Shown: positions 1 through 8,546 of the stretch, piece by piece | How positions within the stretch are numbered: the first letter of the stretch is position 1 | Layout of the letters: each line of letters opens with the position of its first letter | NCBI RefSeq assembly: GCF_030646165.1 | Contig: NZ_JAUTDO010000011.1 | Span: 62,001 to 126,000, forward strand | Origin: Conexibacter sp. CPCC 206217 | GTDB taxonomy: Bacteria > Actinomycetota > Thermoleophilia > Solirubrobacterales > Solirubrobacteraceae | Direction of reading: 5' to 3' | DNA length: 64,000 nucleotides | The notes under the pieces: generated by a model | What the model was told of the DNA's origin: nothing | Databases searched by the model: none | What the model saw: only the letters and a program-made list of their open reading frames with translations | Program-made: the position numbers and the translations under genes

Positions 1-638
1 CCGTCGCCGCCGGGCAGCGCGTCCAACTCGAACGTACTCCCCGACAGCCGCTCGACGCGTTGCGACCGCTCCACGAACCCGTCGACCGGGTCGAGGAAGC
101 TGATCCGCTCCGTGCGGTAGTGCATCGGCACGATCACGCGCGCGCCCGTCAGCGCCGCGATCCGGGTCGCCGTCTCGGCGCCGATCGTCGGACCGCCGCC
201 GACCGGCACGAACAGCAGGTCGACGGTCCCCAGCGCCCTCGCCTGCTCGGGCCGCAGCGCACGCTGGCCGAGGTCGCCGAGGTGCGCCACGCGCACGCCC
301 CCGAGCGTGAACGCGACGAGCGTGTTGGCGCCGCGCTCGGTCCCGGCCGCGTCGTCGTGCTCGGACGCGATCGCGACCACCTCGCCGATCGGCGTCTCGT
401 GCCGCCCCGGGGTCGAGCGGACCGTGACGGGATCGCCGCTGATCCCCTCGACGCCGGTGTGGTCGCTGTGCTCGTGGGTGACGATCAGGACGTCGGCGCC
501 GACGCCGGAGATCGGCGGGTACTCCCAGCGGATCCCGCGCGCGGCGGCGGCCGACATGTCGCCGAACGGGTCGACGAAGACGGTCGTGTCGCCCTCGCTC
601 AGACGGAAGGCCGACTGGCCGTGCCACTCAACCTGCAT
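1..638 (-). CDS. MBL-fold metal-dependent hydrolase (3' end outside window)
   Basis: Translating the minus strand from the ATG at 638 gives a protein beginning MQVEWHGQSAF, with the metal-binding HEHSDH motif at residues 55-60 and a DPFGD segment near residue 23. This is the layout of UlaG/YycJ-like beta-lactamase-fold hydrolases. No stop occurs before base 1, so the C-terminus lies outside the window. The start overlaps the end of the upstream MFS gene (stop at 628-630), so the two are probably translationally coupled in one operon. The substrate cannot be told from sequence; pairing with an exporter suggests a linked detoxification role, which is inference. Confidence 0.8.
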   Translation of the reverse strand, partial: MQVEWHGQSAFRLSEGDTTVFVDPFGDMSAAAARGIRWEYPPISGVGADVLIVTHEHSDHTGVEGISGDPVTVRSTPGRHETPIGEVVAIASEHDDAAGTERGANTLVAFTLGGVRVAHLGDLGQRALRPEQARALGTVDLLFVPVGGGPTIGAETATRIAALTGARVIVPMHYRTERISFLDPVDGFVERSQRVERLSGSTFELDALPGGD

Positions 639-2367
639 GTTGCTCCTCGAGTTCTGCCGTGCGCAGACGGCGTGGTGTGGGCGCGACCTCGGCCGCGTCC
701 TCTTCTTCTTGGATCGTGTGACCGCCGCGCATCAGCGACGCGGCCGCGGCGATCAGGCACGCGACGATCGCGAACGTGAACGCGGTGTGCAGCCCGTCGC
801 GGAACGGGCCGGAGATCAGCGTCGGGAAGAACGAGTTGCCGGTCAGGGCCGCCTGGTCGTGCGCCGACAAGCCGGCGAGCACGTGCGGGCCGAGCAGATG
901 CTGGACCGGGTTGTAGCCGAGGAACGCCGCGAACAGGATCGACACCGGCGGCAGCGCGCCGACGTCGGTCGCCGTGCTCGCGGGAACGCCGTGCGCCTGC
1001 AATCCCGCCGCCATCGTGTGCGGCAGCGTCGCGGCGAGGCCGACGATCATCAGCGTGAAGAAGATCCCGATCGACATCACCTGCGCGGAGTTCTGGAACG
1101 TCTGGTTCATCGCGCCGCCGGCGCCGCGCGCAGCCCGCGGCAGGCTGTTCATCACCGCCGCGCGGTTGGGCGAGGCGAACAACCCCATCGCGATCCCGAT
1201 CAGCAGCAGGATCGCGCCGAACGCGAGATAGGAGAAGTCGGTCGGCAGCAGCATCAGCAGGCCGAAGCCGACGGCCGACAGCAGCATCCCGGCGGTCGCG
1301 AACGGGCGCGCACCGTAGCGGTCCGACAGATAGCCGGAGACCGGCCCGGCGACGAGCAGCCCGACCGTCAGCGGCAGCATGTAGATGCCCGCCCACAGCG
1401 GCGTCTCGGTGAAGCTGTAGCCGTGCTGGGGCAGCCAGATCCCCTGCAGCCAGATGATCAACATGAACATCAGGCCGCCGCGCGCGACCGACGACAGGAA
1501 CGTCGACAGCGTGCCGAACGTGAACGCGCGGATGCGGAACAGCGCGAGGTTGAACATCGGGTCCTTCGAGCGCTTCTCGACGACGACGAATCCGACGAGG
1601 CAGACGACCGCCGCGCTCAGCAGCGCCAGCACGCGCGGGCTGCCCCAGCCGATCGCGGAGTCGCCGTATGGGCGGATGCCGTAGGTGACGGCGACCATGA
1701 TCAGGATCAGGCCGAGCGCGAAGGTGATGTTGCCGGCCCAGTCGATCCGCGCTCTGCCGGTCGTGTTCAGCTCTCTCAATTGCATGTACGCCCAGACCGT
1801 GCCGAAGATCCCGACGGGAACGGAGATCAGGAAGACGAGGCGCCAGTCGATCGGCGCGAGGATCCCGCCGAGCACGAGGCCGATGAACGTGCCGCTGACG
1901 CCGACGATGTTGTTGATCCCGAGCGCCATGCCGCGCTGGTGGGCGGGGAACGCGTCGGTGATGATCGCCGCCGCATTGGCCAGCAGACAGGCGCCGCCGA
2001 CGCCCTGCAGCAGGCGGAAGACGATCAGGTAGGTGGCGCCGCTGCGGCCGTCGAGCCAGTCGATCGCCAACAGCAGCGAGGCGACCGTGTAGATCACGAA
2101 GCCGAGGTTGTAGATCCTCACGCGCCCGACCATGTCGCCGAGGCGGCCGAGGCTGACGATCAGCACGCTCGTCACGACGAGGTAGCCGAGGATCATCCAC
2201 AGCAGGTAGAAGGAGTTGGATGGGACGAGCGGGTCGAGGTGGATGCCGCGGAAGATGTCGGGCATCGCGATGATCGTGATGGAGCCGTCAAGCGTCGCGA
2301 GCAGGACCGCGAGCGTGGCGTTCGAGAGCGCGATCCACTTGTAGCGGTCGGCTTGCTTGGAATGCAT
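628..2367 (-). CDS. MFS drug-export-type transporter (DHA2-like)
   Basis: The product is about 579 residues of alternating hydrophobic helices, consistent with a 14-helix EmrB/QacA-type proton-driven exporter. Family-like features include the RLGDMVGR loop after helix 2 and the DRYGARP loop after the midpoint. I place the start at the ATG at 2367; a GTG six bases upstream (2373) is in frame and also possible. The gene is divergent from a MarR regulator, and a perfect palindrome lies in the 60-base gap. Family knowledge says MarR proteins commonly repress such exporters and are relieved by the exported compound. It is followed, with overlap, by an MBL-fold hydrolase gene. The exported compound is unknown. 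Confidence 0.85.
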   Translation of the reverse strand: MHSKQADRYKWIALSNATLAVLLATLDGSITIIAMPDIFRGIHLDPLVPSNSFYLLWMILGYLVVTSVLIVSLGRLGDMVGRVRIYNLGFVIYTVASLLLAIDWLDGRSGATYLIVFRLLQGVGGACLLANAAAIITDAFPAHQRGMALGINNIVGVSGTFIGLVLGGILAPIDWRLVFLISVPVGIFGTVWAYMQLRELNTTGRARIDWAGNITFALGLILIMVAVTYGIRPYGDSAIGWGSPRVLALLSAAVVCLVGFVVVEKRSKDPMFNLALFRIRAFTFGTLSTFLSSVARGGLMFMLIIWLQGIWLPQHGYSFTETPLWAGIYMLPLTVGLLVAGPVSGYLSDRYGARPFATAGMLLSAVGFGLLMLLPTDFSYLAFGAILLLIGIAMGLFASPNRAAVMNSLPRAARGAGGAMNQTFQNSAQVMSIGIFFTLMIVGLAATLPHTMAAGLQAHGVPASTATDVGALPPVSILFAAFLGYNPVQHLLGPHVLAGLSAHDQAALTGNSFFPTLISGPFRDGLHTAFTFAIVACLIAAAASLMRGGHTIQEEEDAAEVAPTPRRLRTAELEEQHAG

Positions 2368-2379
2368 AGGCACCTAATA

Positions 2380-2396
2380 GTACAGGGCACCTGTAC
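2380..2396. promoter_or_regulatory. Palindromic operator candidate between MFS and marR
   Basis: GTACAGG-GCA-CCTGTAC is a perfect 7+3+7 inverted repeat in the short divergent intergenic region. Its size and position fit a MarR-family operator controlling both the exporter and the regulator. No binding data are visible. Confidence 0.6.
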
Positions 2397-2419
2397 AGTT
2401 TGCCTGTCTATATCTCGGG

Positions 2420-2425
2420 TATGAT
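2420..2425 (+). promoter_or_regulatory. -10 hexamer TATGAT of marR
   Basis: TATGAT ends six bases before the GTG start at 2432. This leaves no room for a ribosome-binding site, so the transcript is probably leaderless. The same TANNNT-near-start arrangement recurs at many genes in this window. Confidence 0.5.
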
Positions 2426-2431
2426 GGCGCG

Positions 2432-2884
2432 GTGAAATCTCAGGCAGAGGCTGAGCGGATGACGAAAGAGCTGACGACGGACGAGCTGGCGCACGAGCTG
2501 CGCCTGGCGCTCGGGCGCCTCGTGCGGCGGCTGCGCGCCGAGCCGGGCCCGCCGACCGCGCAGATGACCGTGCTCGGGCGGCTCGACCGCGAGGGGCCCG
2601 CGAGCGTCAGCGATCTCGCCGCGGCGGAGCGGATGCGGCCGCAGTCGATGGCCCAGACCGTCCGCGACCTCGAGAGCGGCGGCCTCGTCTCGCGCACCCC
2701 GGACCCGTACGACGGGCGCCGTGCGATCGTCGCGCTGACGCCGGCCGGGACCGAGCTGCTGCACGCCACGCGCGCGCGGCGCGAGGGACGGTTCGCCGAG
2801 GTGCTCGACAGCGAGCTGGACGCGCGCGAGCGCGAGGTGCTGCGCGAGGCGATCGGGCTGCTGGGGCGGATCGCGGACGCGTGA
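2432..2884 (+). CDS. MarR-family transcriptional regulator
   Basis: The product has 150 residues from the GTG at 2432; an in-frame ATG at 2459 would give 141. A winged helix-turn-helix is visible at about residues 45-110: a segment around VSDLAAAERMRPQSMAQTV (recognition helix) is followed by a wing ending in DPYDGRRAIVALTPAG. The DxR-x-P wing sequence is typical of MarR/SlyA proteins. The gene is divergent from the MFS exporter and shares a palindromic operator with it. It probably represses the exporter operon and itself. The ligand is unknown. Confidence 0.88.
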   Translation: MKSQAEAERMTKELTTDELAHELRLALGRLVRRLRAEPGPPTAQMTVLGRLDREGPASVSDLAAAERMRPQSMAQTVRDLESGGLVSRTPDPYDGRRAIVALTPAGTELLHATRARREGRFAEVLDSELDAREREVLREAIGLLGRIADA

Positions 2885-2906
2885 GGGCGGCGCGCCGCCG
2901 GCACCA

Positions 2907-2926
2907 GCGGGCGGCGTGCCGCCCGC
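2907..2926. terminator. Convergent hairpin terminator
   Basis: GCGGGCGGC-GT-GCCGCCCGC is a perfect nine-base-pair inverted repeat (tight loop) between the convergent marR and metallophosphoesterase genes. There is no T-run, as is common in GC-rich genomes. Confidence 0.4.
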
Positions 2927-2944
2927 CGGAGGCGCCGCCGCCGC

Positions 2945-4057
2945 TCAGTCCAGCGTCAGCAGCGAGATCTCGGGCGGGGCGCCGAGGCGGAGCTTCGGTG
3001 CCGCGCCGCGCTCGACGCCGACGCCGCGGCTGACGTAGATCCGCCTGCCGTCGAGCGTGTGCAGGCCGCCGGCGGCGATCTCGCGCGGGACCGGCGAGGC
3101 GGTCGTGAGCGGACCGATGAACGGCAGTTGGAGCTGGCCGCCGTGGGTGTGGCCGGCGACGATCAGGTCGACGCGTCGGTTCGGTGCGGCACGCAGGATC
3201 GGGGTCGGGTGGTGGACCAGCAGCAGGCGCACGTCGTCCGTGCCCGGGCGATCGTCCAGCGCCTGCGCGACCGCGACCGCTCTGGCGCTGCCGTCCCACT
3301 GCTCGACGCCGCCGACCGTGAAGCGGCGGTCGCCGACGCGGGTCGTCGCGATCTCGTTGTCGAGCACGCGCACGTCGGTGCCGGCGAAGATCCGCCGGGT
3401 TCTCGCCATCGTCTGCTCCTGGTCGCCCTCGACCGCGAAGACGCCGCCGGGCGCGTGCAGTCTCGCGAACAGCGCGCGGATCGCCGGCAGCTCCCGCTCG
3501 AACACGGCCGGCGAGCCCTGCTGGTAGTCGCCCGGCAGCAGGATCACGTCCGGTCTCAGCGCCATCACCCGCGCGACCGCCTCGCGCTCGTGCTCGCCGA
3601 CGTGCTCGAACTGGATGTCGGCGAGCACGGCGACGTCGACCGGGGCCGTGCCGGCGCGGGCGGGGGAGAGCGGCACCGGCGTGCGCTCGACGACGAGGCG
3701 GTTGGGCTCGACGAAGCTGGCGTAGACGCCGACGGGCGCCATCAGCAGCCCGAGCACGACGAGCGCGCGCAGGGCCCAACCGCCGCCGCTCCAGCCCAGC
3801 AGCGCCAGCAGGACCGCGGCGAGCGGCACGACGACGACCGCGTCGAGCCACAGCACGTGCAGGACGCCGAACTGGCGGTCGAGCCCGAGCGCGACCATCG
3901 CCGCCAGCTTGACGCCGAGCACCCCCGCGACGAGCCCGACTCCGGCCAGCAGCCCTAACGGGCTGGGTCGGAAGCGCACCATCCAGGCGACCAGCGCGCA
4001 CACGACGACGACGTCGATCGCCGCGGAAACCACGAAAGCTGTGTTTCCGGCAGGCAC
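2945..4057 (-). CDS. Membrane-anchored metallophosphoesterase (YkuE-like)
   Basis: The product has about 370 residues if it starts at the GTG at 4057; a downstream ATG preceding VRFRPS is an alternative. The N-terminal ~150 residues form several hydrophobic helices. The rest is a calcineurin-type phosphoesterase with LADIQFEHVG (D-x-Q in place of D-x-H), LPGDYQQG, EGDQEQ (normally GNHD), LLVHHPTP and AGHTHGGQ. Changes at DxH and GNHD occur in some YkuE-like members but make catalysis less certain. Start selection is uncertain because no Shine-Dalgarno is visible. The substrate is unknown, possibly membrane-associated phosphoesters. Confidence 0.8.
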   Translation of the reverse strand: MPAGNTAFVVSAAIDVVVVCALVAWMVRFRPSPLGLLAGVGLVAGVLGVKLAAMVALGLDRQFGVLHVLWLDAVVVVPLAAVLLALLGWSGGGWALRALVVLGLLMAPVGVYASFVEPNRLVVERTPVPLSPARAGTAPVDVAVLADIQFEHVGEHEREAVARVMALRPDVILLPGDYQQGSPAVFERELPAIRALFARLHAPGGVFAVEGDQEQTMARTRRIFAGTDVRVLDNEIATTRVGDRRFTVGGVEQWDGSARAVAVAQALDDRPGTDDVRLLLVHHPTPILRAAPNRRVDLIVAGHTHGGQLQLPFIGPLTTASPVPREIAAGGLHTLDGRRIYVSRGVGVERGAAPKLRLGAPPEISLLTLD

Positions 4058-4182
4058 TCGGGGGCACGCTGTCAGCGGCTCCTGAAGGTGCGGTAAAGCG
4101 CCTGGCGCGTTCGAGAGCGCCCAGAACCCCGGTATGACGGGGAAGATTCCGGCTGGATATGGCGAAATTCCGCCTTTAGCGG

Positions 4183-4461
4183 GTGGAGTGCGGCGGTCGT
4201 CTGTTCGACAGTTCGCTGGTGCCGAGACTGACGCCCACTGAACGACGCGCGCTGGCCGATGCGGTCCACACGCTGCGCGCGCGGGAGCGGCTGTCACAGC
4301 AGGAGGTCGCCGACAGAGCCGGTCTCGGCCGCAACTTCGTCTCGGACCTCGAGGCCGGCCGCCGCCGGCCGAGCTTCGACGGCGTCGTGCTCGTCGCGCG
4401 CGGGATCGGCGTCCCGCTGGGCGAGCTGATCGCGCTCTACGAGATCCTCGCCGAGCGGTAG
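4183..4461 (+). CDS. XRE-family small DNA-binding protein
   Basis: The product has 92 residues from the GTG at 4183; GTG at 4219 would shorten it to 80. A Cro/C1-type helix-turn-helix covers about residues 28-80, with LSQQEVADRAGLGRNFVSDL as helices 2-3 followed by EAGRRRPSF. The protein has no partner domain, so it is a stand-alone regulator. It ends 37 bases before the next small gene. The target is unknown. Confidence 0.75.
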   Translation: MECGGRLFDSSLVPRLTPTERRALADAVHTLRARERLSQQEVADRAGLGRNFVSDLEAGRRRPSFDGVVLVARGIGVPLGELIALYEILAER

Positions 4462-4498
4462 GGAGCCCGTTCGACTCCGCGCCGGGTAGGTTGAACGG

Positions 4499-4726
4499 AT
4501 GGAGCTGAACGACGAGCAGGTACGGATCCTTCGCGCCGCGCGCGACGGACGCATCCACTCGACCGGCCATTGGATCATCGACGGCGAGTCCCGTCCCGAG
4601 CGCCGCGCCCTCGACGCGCTCCTCGCCGAGGGCATGCTGACCGACGCGATCGCCGGTGGCAGCTGGCGCTACGAGCTGTCGCCGAGCGGGCGAGCGGCAC
4701 TGGAGGCGGCGGAGGCGGGCGGGTAG
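4499..4726 (+). CDS. Small winged-helix-like hypothetical protein
   Basis: The product has 75 residues with the pattern of a short winged helix: NDEQVRILRAA, then RRALDALLAEGMLTDA, then a wing WRYELSPSGRAAL. This resembles the DNA-binding part of many PadR/ArsR-like proteins. TAGGTT lies six bases before the ATG, suggesting leaderless transcription. It directly follows an XRE-type gene. I do not recognise a specific family. Confidence 0.6.
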   Translation: MELNDEQVRILRAARDGRIHSTGHWIIDGESRPERRALDALLAEGMLTDAIAGGSWRYELSPSGRAALEAAEAGG

Positions 4727-4802
4727 GCATCGCCGCAGCTCGTCATGGCGACGAGCGCGTGGGCGAGCACCCGCGCACGCCGTCGCGCTCGAACGACGCC
4801 GC

Positions 4803-5657
4803 TCAGCGCGTCGAGGCGGCTCGCGGCCGGGCGCCGAGGCGGGCGAGCAGCTCGTCCCAGGCAGCGGCGCGGCGAGCGACGTCCTCGCGGATCTGCGAGG
4901 GGACGCCGGGCGGGAGCGGGAGCGGCGCCGGAAGGATCTGCACGCCGCCGGGCGCATCGGCGGCGGCTGGGACCTGCGCGAGCAGTTCGGCGGCGGTTGC
5001 GAGCAACGGCGCGGGATCGGTCACGCCGCCTCTCGGCGCCGCGACCGCGAAGGCCAGCACGCCGCGCGAGGCGAGCAGCGCCGCCGCGAGCGCGACGGCG
5101 ACGGCCGCCTCTTCGCCGGCGGTCGCGTCGAGCACGACGGCGGCGGTGGACGCGGCGGTGGACGCGTCAGGCGCGCTGGCGCCGGCCGACGCCGTCGTGG
5201 CCGCGCCGGCCGGTCCATTGGCGCCAGCCGCAGCCGTCGTCTCCGCGCCGGCCGGTCCGTGAGCGTCCGCCGCCGGCAGATAGAGCGTCGCGGCGAGGCC
5301 CTCGCGCCAGCGGCGCACGCGGACGCCGTCGCCGAGCAGTCTGCGCGTGAAGGTGCGGGTGGCCGTGCGGCCGTCGGCGGCCTCGACGCGCAGATCCAGC
5401 GCGACGGGGCGCAGCGACTGCAGCGCCGCGACGTCGCCCGCGCTGCTCTTGGCCGGCGCCCATGCCGAGACCAGTTGCTGCGGCCACGGAGCGACGGCGC
5501 GCCAGACGCGGCCGTCGTCGTCGCGCACTCGCGCCCGCCACAGCACGCCGTTCGTGATCCCGCCGAGCCCGCGCGCCTGCAGCTCCAGCGGATCGTCCAG
5601 CAGCCCGAGCGCCGGCCCGCGGATCTCCAGCGCGCCCGCGCTCGCTTCGTCAGCCAT
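4803..5657 (-). CDS. Hypothetical protein, 284 aa
   Basis: I do not recognise this protein. The N-terminal ~115 residues look like a beta-rich domain (LEIRGPALGLLDDPLELQARG, VWRARVRDDDGRVWRAVAP). An Ala/Gly/Thr-rich linker follows at about 125-170, then an Ala-rich segment that could form an alpha/beta fold but lacks an obvious catalytic triad. The linker is low-complexity and may vary between strains. The gene is transcribed away from a small winged-helix gene and sits upstream of nothing obvious. It may be a degenerate hydrolase-like protein, but this cannot be supported. Confidence 0.55.
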   Translation of the reverse strand: MADEASAGALEIRGPALGLLDDPLELQARGLGGITNGVLWRARVRDDDGRVWRAVAPWPQQLVSAWAPAKSSAGDVAALQSLRPVALDLRVEAADGRTATRTFTRRLLGDGVRVRRWREGLAATLYLPAADAHGPAGAETTAAAGANGPAGAATTASAGASAPDASTAASTAAVVLDATAGEEAAVAVALAAALLASRGVLAFAVAAPRGGVTDPAPLLATAAELLAQVPAAADAPGGVQILPAPLPLPPGVPSQIREDVARRAAAWDELLARLGARPRAASTR

Positions 5658-5731
5658 CGGTCAAGCGTCGCAGGTGTGCGCGGAGTCCGCGTGACGGCGT
5701 GGCGCGACGACGCTCGCGGCGAGCCCGCCCC

Positions 5732-6106
5732 TCAGTCGTCTTCGAGCAGCGCGCGGAAGCCCGCGGCCGGCTGGACGGCCGCGCCGAGCGCGTGGGCCTG
5801 GTCGCTGAGCCACAGGTCGGAGGTGACGACCCAGGTGGCGGCGGGGTTCTCGGCGGCCTTCAGGCGGCGGACGATCTCGTCGTCGGCGGAGTTCGCGCGG
5901 GCTCTGGGGGCGTGCGCGACCTCGATCACGGTCGAGCGGATCGGCGGCTTCGGCGGGTGCTCGAAGACGACCGTGACGTCCTCGCCGGTCGCGGCGGACC
6001 ACGACTCCAGCAGGCCGACGAGGCGCACCATCGCGCCATGGCGGTCGCGCCACCAGGCGTCGGGACGGGTCCCGATCACGTTCATGCCGTCGACGAGGTA
6101 GTGCAT
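5732..6106 (-). CDS. NYN/PIN-like domain protein (YacP-like nuclease candidate)
   Basis: The product has 124 residues. It starts with MHYLVDGMNVIG, the hallmark first strand and acidic residue of NYN domains. It continues with VTVVFEHPP and a second acidic cluster SADDEIVRRL near residue 90, then WVVTSD near 105. These acidic positions are where NYN/PIN-fold nucleases bind metal, so RNA cleavage is plausible. Length matches minimal YacP-like proteins. Confidence 0.75.
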   Translation of the reverse strand: MHYLVDGMNVIGTRPDAWWRDRHGAMVRLVGLLESWSAATGEDVTVVFEHPPKPPIRSTVIEVAHAPRARANSADDEIVRRLKAAENPAATWVVTSDLWLSDQAHALGAAVQPAAGFRALLEDD

Positions 6107-6164
6107 CGGACCGCAGGTCTAGCACGCTCGCGGACAAGCCCGCGCGACGACAGAGCGATCAAAA

Positions 6165-6194
6165 GGAAACGGCCCGCCGAAGCGAGCCGTTTCC
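6165..6194 (-). terminator. Intrinsic terminator-like hairpin
   Basis: GGAAACGGC and GCCGTTTCC form a perfect nine-base-pair stem. On the minus strand the stem is followed by TTTT, so it resembles a terminator for a minus-strand transcript coming from the 6.2-6.35 kb gap. No annotated minus-strand gene lies there, which raises the possibility of a small RNA. Confidence 0.5.
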
Positions 6195-6206
6195 AGGAGG
6201 AGAGAG

Positions 6207-6302
6207 ATGTGTCTATGTGGTGATGCTGTGATCGGTGGAGGAAGATTGGTGCTGCTTGGCCCCGGTCTTGCGGGCTTCACCGTCGTCCAGCGATATGAAT
6301 GA
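6207..6302 (+). other. Possible 31-aa small ORF or small-RNA locus
   Basis: A consensus AGGAGG at 6195-6200 precedes an ATG at 6207 that opens a 31-codon frame beginning MCLCGDAVIGG and ending in QRYE. Codon use is unusual for this genome (many T- or A-ending codons) and the segment is less GC-rich than its neighbours. It may therefore be non-coding; a hairpin with a minus-strand T-tail lies immediately upstream. Both a small protein and a minus-strand RNA are possible. The 269-base gap 6107-6375 contains nothing else I recognise. Confidence 0.35.
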
Positions 6303-6375
6303 TGGGACCGCGGCCCCTTCTTGTGTGTGAGCTAGGTCACGCCCCGTCGGCGACGGTCGCTAGGGTCCTGACGCG

Positions 6376-7290
6376 ATGCCGACCATGCGCCCGTTTCTCG
6401 CCGCCGCGCTCGCGCTGCTCGTCGCCCTGAGCTGCTGCGGCGCGACCGCCCACGCCGCCGCTCCGAAGCTCTCCGTCGGGATCGGCGACGAGGACGCCTC
6501 GATGTTCACCGATCCGCTGCTGGCGCCGCTGAGAATGAGACGCGCGCGCTTCGTCGCCGGCTGGGACGCCGCGCTCTCGGCCGGCTCCGAGCGCGACTCC
6601 GCCGACCAGTTCCTCGGCGCCGCGCGCACCGCCGGCTACGACGTGCTCGTCTCGTTCGCCCACTCCGACAACCCCGGCAGAACGACGACGCTGCCGTCCT
6701 CGAGCGCGTACGCGAAGGGCGTCAAGGCGTTCCTGAAGCGCTATCCGTGGGTGCGCACGTACAGCCCGTGGGACGAGGTCAACACCTGCTCGGAGCCGAC
6801 CTGCCACAACCCGAAGGCGGCGGCCGGCTACTACCGCACGCTGAAGGCGGCGTGCCCACGCTGCACCGTCCTCGCGGCCGAGGTGCTCGACAGCGACTAC
6901 ACGGAGATGCGCAGCTATCTGAGGCAGTACCTCAGATACGTCGGCAAGCCCGTGCCGCAGCTGTGGGGCCTGCACAACTACAGCGACGTCAACCGCTTCC
7001 GCACGATCGGCACGAGAACGATGCTCGCGACGGTGCCGGGCACGGTCTGGATCACCGAGGTCGGCGGCCTCTACTCATGGGGCAAGTCGTTCCCGCCGTC
7101 CACGAGCCGCCAGGTCAGAGCGACGCAGCAGATGTTCAAGCTCGCGACCAGCAGCAGCCGGATCCAGCGCCTCTACATCTACAGCTGGAACGGCGGCGGC
7201 ACGTTCGACGCCGGCCTGCTGTGGCCCAACGGCACCCCGCGCCCGGCCTACACGACCGTCGCGGACTGGCTCGAGCGCCCGACCCAATAA
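6376..7290 (+). CDS. Secreted glycosyl-hydrolase-like TIM-barrel protein
   Basis: The product has 304 residues with an N-terminal signal peptide of about 28 residues (MRPFLAAALALLVALSCC, then AHAA). The mature part looks like a clan-A glycosidase barrel. SPWDEVN near residue 135 offers the acid/base Glu, and WITEVGGLYSW near 227 offers the nucleophile Glu. Three cysteines cluster in CSEPTC and ACPRC and probably form disulfides. TAGGGT lies nine bases before the ATG. The closest families by eye are GH39 or GH5-like, and the substrate is unknown. The cell surface is the likely site of action. Confidence 0.75.
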   Translation: MPTMRPFLAAALALLVALSCCGATAHAAAPKLSVGIGDEDASMFTDPLLAPLRMRRARFVAGWDAALSAGSERDSADQFLGAARTAGYDVLVSFAHSDNPGRTTTLPSSSAYAKGVKAFLKRYPWVRTYSPWDEVNTCSEPTCHNPKAAAGYYRTLKAACPRCTVLAAEVLDSDYTEMRSYLRQYLRYVGKPVPQLWGLHNYSDVNRFRTIGTRTMLATVPGTVWITEVGGLYSWGKSFPPSTSRQVRATQQMFKLATSSSRIQRLYIYSWNGGGTFDAGLLWPNGTPRPAYTTVADWLERPTQ

Positions 7291-7300
7291 CCTGCCGTCC

Positions 7301-8419
7301 GTGGACCGACGCGGGTTCTTCAAGTCGATGCTCGGCAAGGGCCTCTCGCATGGCGCGAGACAGGTCGACGCCGTCGTGATCCCGTTCGAGCGCGCCGCCA
7401 GAGCCGCGCGCGACGCGATGCCGCAGGAGCCGGCGCCGGCGACCGACGACGAGCGCGAGCTCGACCTCGGCCTCGACGACGGCGAGGACCTCAGCGTTCC
7501 CGCGCTGTCGGCACAGCCGCTGCCGGCTCGCGGCGTCACCAACCCCGTCGCCGACGAGGACCTGATGCGCCTGGCCGCGGACGCCGGGCTGATCCTGCGC
7601 GTCGAGGCCGTCATCGCGCTCGCGCGCCGCAGCGTGCGGCTCGTGCCCGGCGAGGAGCCCGCCGCGCCCGGCAGCCGCACCCGCCTCGGCGGCGCGCCGG
7701 ACCTGCCGGAAGACGTCGAATGGCCGCGCTGGGAGGACGAGCCGCTGACGTTCCTCGCGCAGATCGACCTGTCGCAGGCGTACGCGCTCGGCCTCGAGCC
7801 GCTGCTGCCGGCCGACGGCGTGCTGCTGCTCTTCTCCGCGCTGGACCGCACGCCGCCCGGCTCCTCGCCGCTGGACCGCGACAGCACGCGGGTGCTCTAC
7901 GTCGAGCGCGCGCGGCTGCCGGCGCAGCCGCCGGAGGCGGTCGGGCCGGCGCAGCCGCACACGGCGCTCGCGCTGGAGCTGTCCTGCGAGCTGGTGCTGC
8001 CGCGCGTGTGGGCCGCCGACGTGCAGCTGCTGGAGCTGGAGGAACCGGAGCAGCAGGCGTGGGAGCAGGTTCGCCGCGAGCTGGCCGAGCTGCAGGGCGT
8101 CGAGGCGTGGGACGCGGGCGAGCCGCTGGACTCGCGCCACCACCTGCTCGGCTTCGCCGACGAGTCGCGCGCCGACATGCCGATCGCCTGCGAGCTGGCC
8201 GCGCAGGGGATCGACGTCGGCTACGGCGCGCCGTGGTCTCATCCCGAGGCCAAGCGCGTCGAGCGCGCCGCCAGACGGTGGCGGCTGCTGCTGCAGTTGA
8301 CGGTCGACGACGAGGCCGGCTGGACATTCGGCCGCGGCCGCGAGCGGCTCTACGTGTGGGCGCCGCAGGACGATCTCACGGGCGCGCAGCTGGCGCACGT
8401 GCACGCGCTCGCGCGCTGA
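7301..8419 (+). CDS. DUF1963 (YwqG-like) protein
   Basis: The product has 372 residues from the GTG at 7301, which follows TAACCT by seven bases. The C-terminal ~250 residues carry the YwqG/DUF1963 pattern: RTRLGGAPDLPEDVEWPRW, LTFLAQIDLSQ, DGVLLLFSA, HHLLGFADE and a closing WGFG-like FGRGRERLYVWAP. The N-terminal ~110 residues are a charged extension beginning MDRRGFFKSMLGKG. The family has no established biochemical role. It starts just after the glycosidase-like gene. Confidence 0.8.
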   Translation: MDRRGFFKSMLGKGLSHGARQVDAVVIPFERAARAARDAMPQEPAPATDDERELDLGLDDGEDLSVPALSAQPLPARGVTNPVADEDLMRLAADAGLILRVEAVIALARRSVRLVPGEEPAAPGSRTRLGGAPDLPEDVEWPRWEDEPLTFLAQIDLSQAYALGLEPLLPADGVLLLFSALDRTPPGSSPLDRDSTRVLYVERARLPAQPPEAVGPAQPHTALALELSCELVLPRVWAADVQLLELEEPEQQAWEQVRRELAELQGVEAWDAGEPLDSRHHLLGFADESRADMPIACELAAQGIDVGYGAPWSHPEAKRVERAARRWRLLLQLTVDDEAGWTFGRGRERLYVWAPQDDLTGAQLAHVHALAR

Positions 8420-8546
8420 TCCGCGCCGCCTCTCAAACGGTTGTCCGGCGCTGCCCGCGTTGGGGTAGACATGCCGTCAAGGCGCCAGGAGCGGTGCCGA
8501 TCATCGGGGGGAGCAGCCGTCCCGAGACTTTGACTGCGAGAGAGAG

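Noticed and set aside
307-2424. Plus-strand frame of 705 codons over the MFS gene
   Set aside because: It is antisense to a clear 14-helix transporter and encodes Arg/Asp/Gln-rich sequence without any domain.
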